From: Paenibacillus monticola
GTDB lineage: Bacteria; Bacillota; Bacilli; Paenibacillales; Paenibacillaceae
NCBI RefSeq assembly: GCF_009664975.1
Contig: NZ_WJXB01000001.1
Coordinates: forward strand, 124,001-188,000
Direction of reading: 5' to 3'
Length of the DNA: 64,000 nucleotides
Part shown: positions 62,338 to 64,000 of the stretch, piece after piece
Layout of the letters: each line of letters starts with the position of its first letter
Numbering within the stretch: the stretch's first letter is position 1
Made by a program: the position numbers and the translations under genes
Notes under the pieces: generated by a model
Told to the model about the DNA's origin: nothing
Databases searched by the model: none
What the model saw: the letters and a program-made list of their open reading frames with translations, nothing else

Positions 62338-63711
62338 ATGAAACTAGTACTATTATCAGGTGGTTCAGGTAGACGGTTGTGGCCTTTGTCCAACGATTCG
62401 CGTTCGAAACAATTTCTGAAGGTACTTGAAAGCCCACTGGGTGAACCGGAATCCATGGTACAACGGGTATGGAGACAACTTCAGGAGACGGGCATGGCGG
62501 ATTCCTCTTATCTAGCCACAGGCCGCAGTCAAGTAGAGATGATTCAGAGCCAGCTGGGTTATGACGTGCCTATCATTGTCGAACCGGAACGCCGCGATAC
62601 CTTTCCTGCGATTGCGTTGACGGCCACCTATCTATATTCAGTAGTGGGGGTTTCTCCGGATGAGACTGTAGCAATCTTACCTGTTGACCCTTATGTGGAA
62701 GCATCCTTTTTTGATACGGTAGCCCAGCTTGAGCGGACGATGCTGGAAAGTGGTGCAAATCTGGCGTTGATGGGTGTGGTTCCCGAGCATGCTTCGGAGA
62801 AATACGGTTATATCATTCCTACCACAGAAGCAGCGGGTGAGAGTGGATATTTGCGGGTGAGTCATTTTCAGGAGAAACCGGAACGAAAGCAGGCCGAAGA
62901 GCTCATAAGTCGCAATGCCTTGTGGAACTGCGGCGTGTTTGCCTTCCGGTTAGGATATTTACTAGATATTTTGCAGCAAAAAGGGCTGCCTCTTAATTAT
63001 GAAGACTTGCAGAAGCAGTATAAATTATTGTCCTCAATCAGCTTTGATTATGAAGTGGTGGAAAAAGAAGAGAATATCGTTGTACAGCCGTATGAAGGCT
63101 TCTGGAAGGATCTTGGAACGTGGAATACATTGACCGAGGAAATGAGCAGCAATCATGTGGGCAAAGGTTTCATTACTGCAGATTCCGTAGGAACCTGCTT
63201 GATTAACGAACTCGACATTCCAATCACGGTCATTGGTGCAAAGGATTTAATTATCGCAGCCAGCCCTGATGGAATATTAGTCACGCATAAGGCAGAGAGT
63301 CCGCGGATCAAAGAAGTGCTGAAAGCTTTTGAACAAAGACCGATGTATGAGGAACGCCGTTGGGGTCATTACAAAGTTATTGACTATGTGAAGTATGAAG
63401 AGGGCAATGAAGTGCTGACCAAGCGGATCTTTATATCCGAGGGCAAAAACATCAGCTATCAGTTGCACCGCAAACGTAGTGAGATCTGGACTATTATCAG
63501 CGGCGAAGCAAGTATCGTGCTGAATGAGAAGATGCATAACGTTAAGGCAGGCGATGTCGTGCGTATTCCCGAGGGGACCAAACATGCCATTCTGGCGCTG
63601 ACTGATGTTGAATTTATTGAGGTACAGACCGGCTCCGAGCTGGTTGAGGAAGATAATATTCGTATTACCTTGGACTGGAAAGATATCGAGCTACAACAGT
63701 TCATTTCATAG
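62338..63711 (+). CDS. manC: Bifunctional mannose-1-phosphate guanylyltransferase/mannose-6-phosphate isomerase-type protein
   Basis: The 457-residue protein has an N-terminal nucleotidyltransferase domain (GGSGRRLWPLSNDSRSKQF) and a C-terminal type II phosphomannose-isomerase cupin (about 350-457; QLHRKRSEIW and VRIPEGTKHA). It supplies GDP-mannose for mannosyl or derived fucosyl residues. GAGGAGG precedes the ATG. It is the last gene of the operon before the riboswitch-controlled unit. Confidence 0.93.
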   Translation: MKLVLLSGGSGRRLWPLSNDSRSKQFLKVLESPLGEPESMVQRVWRQLQETGMADSSYLATGRSQVEMIQSQLGYDVPIIVEPERRDTFPAIALTATYLYSVVGVSPDETVAILPVDPYVEASFFDTVAQLERTMLESGANLALMGVVPEHASEKYGYIIPTTEAAGESGYLRVSHFQEKPERKQAEELISRNALWNCGVFAFRLGYLLDILQQKGLPLNYEDLQKQYKLLSSISFDYEVVEKEENIVVQPYEGFWKDLGTWNTLTEEMSSNHVGKGFITADSVGTCLINELDIPITVIGAKDLIIAASPDGILVTHKAESPRIKEVLKAFEQRPMYEERRWGHYKVIDYVKYEEGNEVLTKRIFISEGKNISYQLHRKRSEIWTIISGEASIVLNEKMHNVKAGDVVRIPEGTKHAILALTDVEFIEVQTGSELVEEDNIRITLDWKDIELQQFIS

Positions 63712-63793
63712 GCCTAAACTATCTATTTAACCAATTTTGACGGAAACAAAACGGGTAGAAAGTCTCAATTTTAAGGAAATTTTGTAAATGAAC

Positions 63794-63820
63794 TAAACAA
63801 AAATAAAATAGAGTCGATAC
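63794..63820 (+). promoter_or_regulatory. Sigma-D-like promoter upstream of c-di-GMP riboswitch
   Basis: TAAA (63794-63797) and GTCGATAC (63813-63820), 15 bases apart, match the sigma-D consensus TAAA-N14/16-GCCGATAT with two mismatches in the -10. Transcription would begin near 63827, just before the riboswitch. Confidence 0.5.
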
Positions 63821-63963
63821 ATACGGTAAGAGGGAAAATTCCTTCAAAACGATAAAGGCAAACCTATCGAAAGATAGGGACGCAAAGCTAAAGGGCCTTC
63901 GCAAGAGTGGCAGCCTGGCTACCGAAAGGAAGATGAATTTGAAAGCTCATCGTATGTATCGAC
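63813..63963. repeat. Perfect 13-bp inverted repeat flanking the riboswitch
   Basis: GTCGATACATACG (63813-63825) is the exact complement of CGTATGTATCGAC (63951-63963). The 5' arm overlaps the sigma-D-like -10 and the 3' arm lies in the first codons of the downstream gene. Confidence 0.75.
63839..63931 (+). ncRNA. Cyclic-di-GMP class I riboswitch (GEMM-I)
   Basis: The aptamer core is recognisable: GGCAAACC, then a GAAA-capped hairpin (CUAUC-GAAA-GAUAG), then GGGACGCAAAGCU, then a second hairpin ending in GCCUGGCUACCG. P1 forms between UUCCUU (63839-63844) and AAGGAA (63926-63931). That 3' strand is also the only Shine-Dalgarno sequence of the next gene. This arrangement suggests translational repression when c-di-GMP stabilises P1, though that direction is inferred. 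Confidence 0.9.
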
Positions 63964-64000
63964 AGTTCTGCATGTTTCTGTCACTAGTTCTGTTTGTCAT
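63933..64000 (+). CDS. Secreted or membrane protein under riboswitch control, cut by window end
   Basis: Only 22 codons are visible, beginning MNLKAHRMYRQFCMFLSLVL, which looks like a signal peptide or N-terminal membrane helix (basic segment followed by a hydrophobic core). The ATG at 63933 is unusually close to AAAGGAAG; TTG 63939 (six bases after the site) or ATG 63954 could be the real start. The riboswitch directly upstream predicts a c-di-GMP-regulated surface product linked to biofilm. The family cannot be named from this fragment. Confidence 0.6.
   Translation, partial: MNLKAHRMYRQFCMFLSLVLFV

Overview
The window looks like chromosomal DNA of a Paenibacillus-type Firmicute. It has strong AGGAGG ribosome-binding sites, frequent GTG and TTG starts, an SLH-anchored surface protein, 'stalk' (copper amine oxidase N-terminal-like) domains, a cytochrome aa3 quinol oxidase operon, sigma-D-like promoters, and a Wzx/Wzy exopolysaccharide cluster resembling those of Paenibacillus. 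There are no rRNA or tRNA genes, no CRISPR array, and no insertion sequence or prophage that I can support.

Layout. 1-8.7 kb: a five-gene operon encoding a giant S-layer-anchored protein with alpha-toroid and DUF4430 domains, a DUF4430 lipoprotein, EcfT, a fused EcfA-EcfA ATPase and an S component. The toroid plus DUF4430 architecture is that of animal transcobalamin/intrinsic factor, so I infer a surface capture and ECF uptake route for a corrinoid-like ligand. 8.9-10.6 kb: a chemoreceptor with a sigma-D-like -10. 10.7-14.6 kb (minus): qoxABCD. 15.2-18.7 kb: a polysaccharide deacetylase and a polar amino-acid ABC transporter. 18.65-19.2 kb: a non-coding stretch with a 51-bp-periodic repeat. 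19.2-22.5 kb: a YtrA-type GntR repressor with its ABC exporter. 22.6-34.7 kb: mixed housekeeping genes (mismatch glycosylase, TagO/WecA-like transferase, HAD phosphatase, ring-cleaving dioxygenase, AAC(3)-like acetyltransferase, PpaC, pirin, leucine dehydrogenase, cyclophilin lipoprotein, MFS exporter).

35.0-40.1 kb is the most intriguing region. Two tandem paralogous multi-membrane-span histidine kinases run convergently into a two-gene minus-strand operon. That operon encodes a class I isoprenoid-synthase-fold protein with two DDxxD-type motifs (ComQ-like in principle) and a 79-residue peptide with an NHLP-type (nitrile-hydratase-like) leader ending in Trp. This resembles a rebuilt ComQ-ComX-ComP prenyl-peptide signalling module and may be undescribed. 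40.3-44.4 kb: a Gfo/Idh/MocA oxidoreductase, a GH20 glycosidase and a divergent AraC regulator.

45-63.7 kb: a NarL-type two-component system sits upstream of a 14-gene exopolysaccharide operon. It contains a Wzz/BY-kinase pair, GtaB, a priming sugar transferase, five other predicted glycosyltransferases plus a WecG/TagA-type one, polymerase- and ligase-like membrane proteins, a flippase, Ugd and ManC. A class I cyclic-di-GMP riboswitch (63.84-63.93 kb) lies directly upstream of a secreted-protein gene cut by the window end, which suggests that c-di-GMP signalling acts in this surface and biofilm locus.

Two copies of a roughly 100-bp structured dispersed repeat were found, one in the qoxA leader (14.6-14.7 kb) and one at 41.4-41.5 kb. 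Start codons were chosen from ribosome-binding-site spacing and often lie downstream of the longest open frame.
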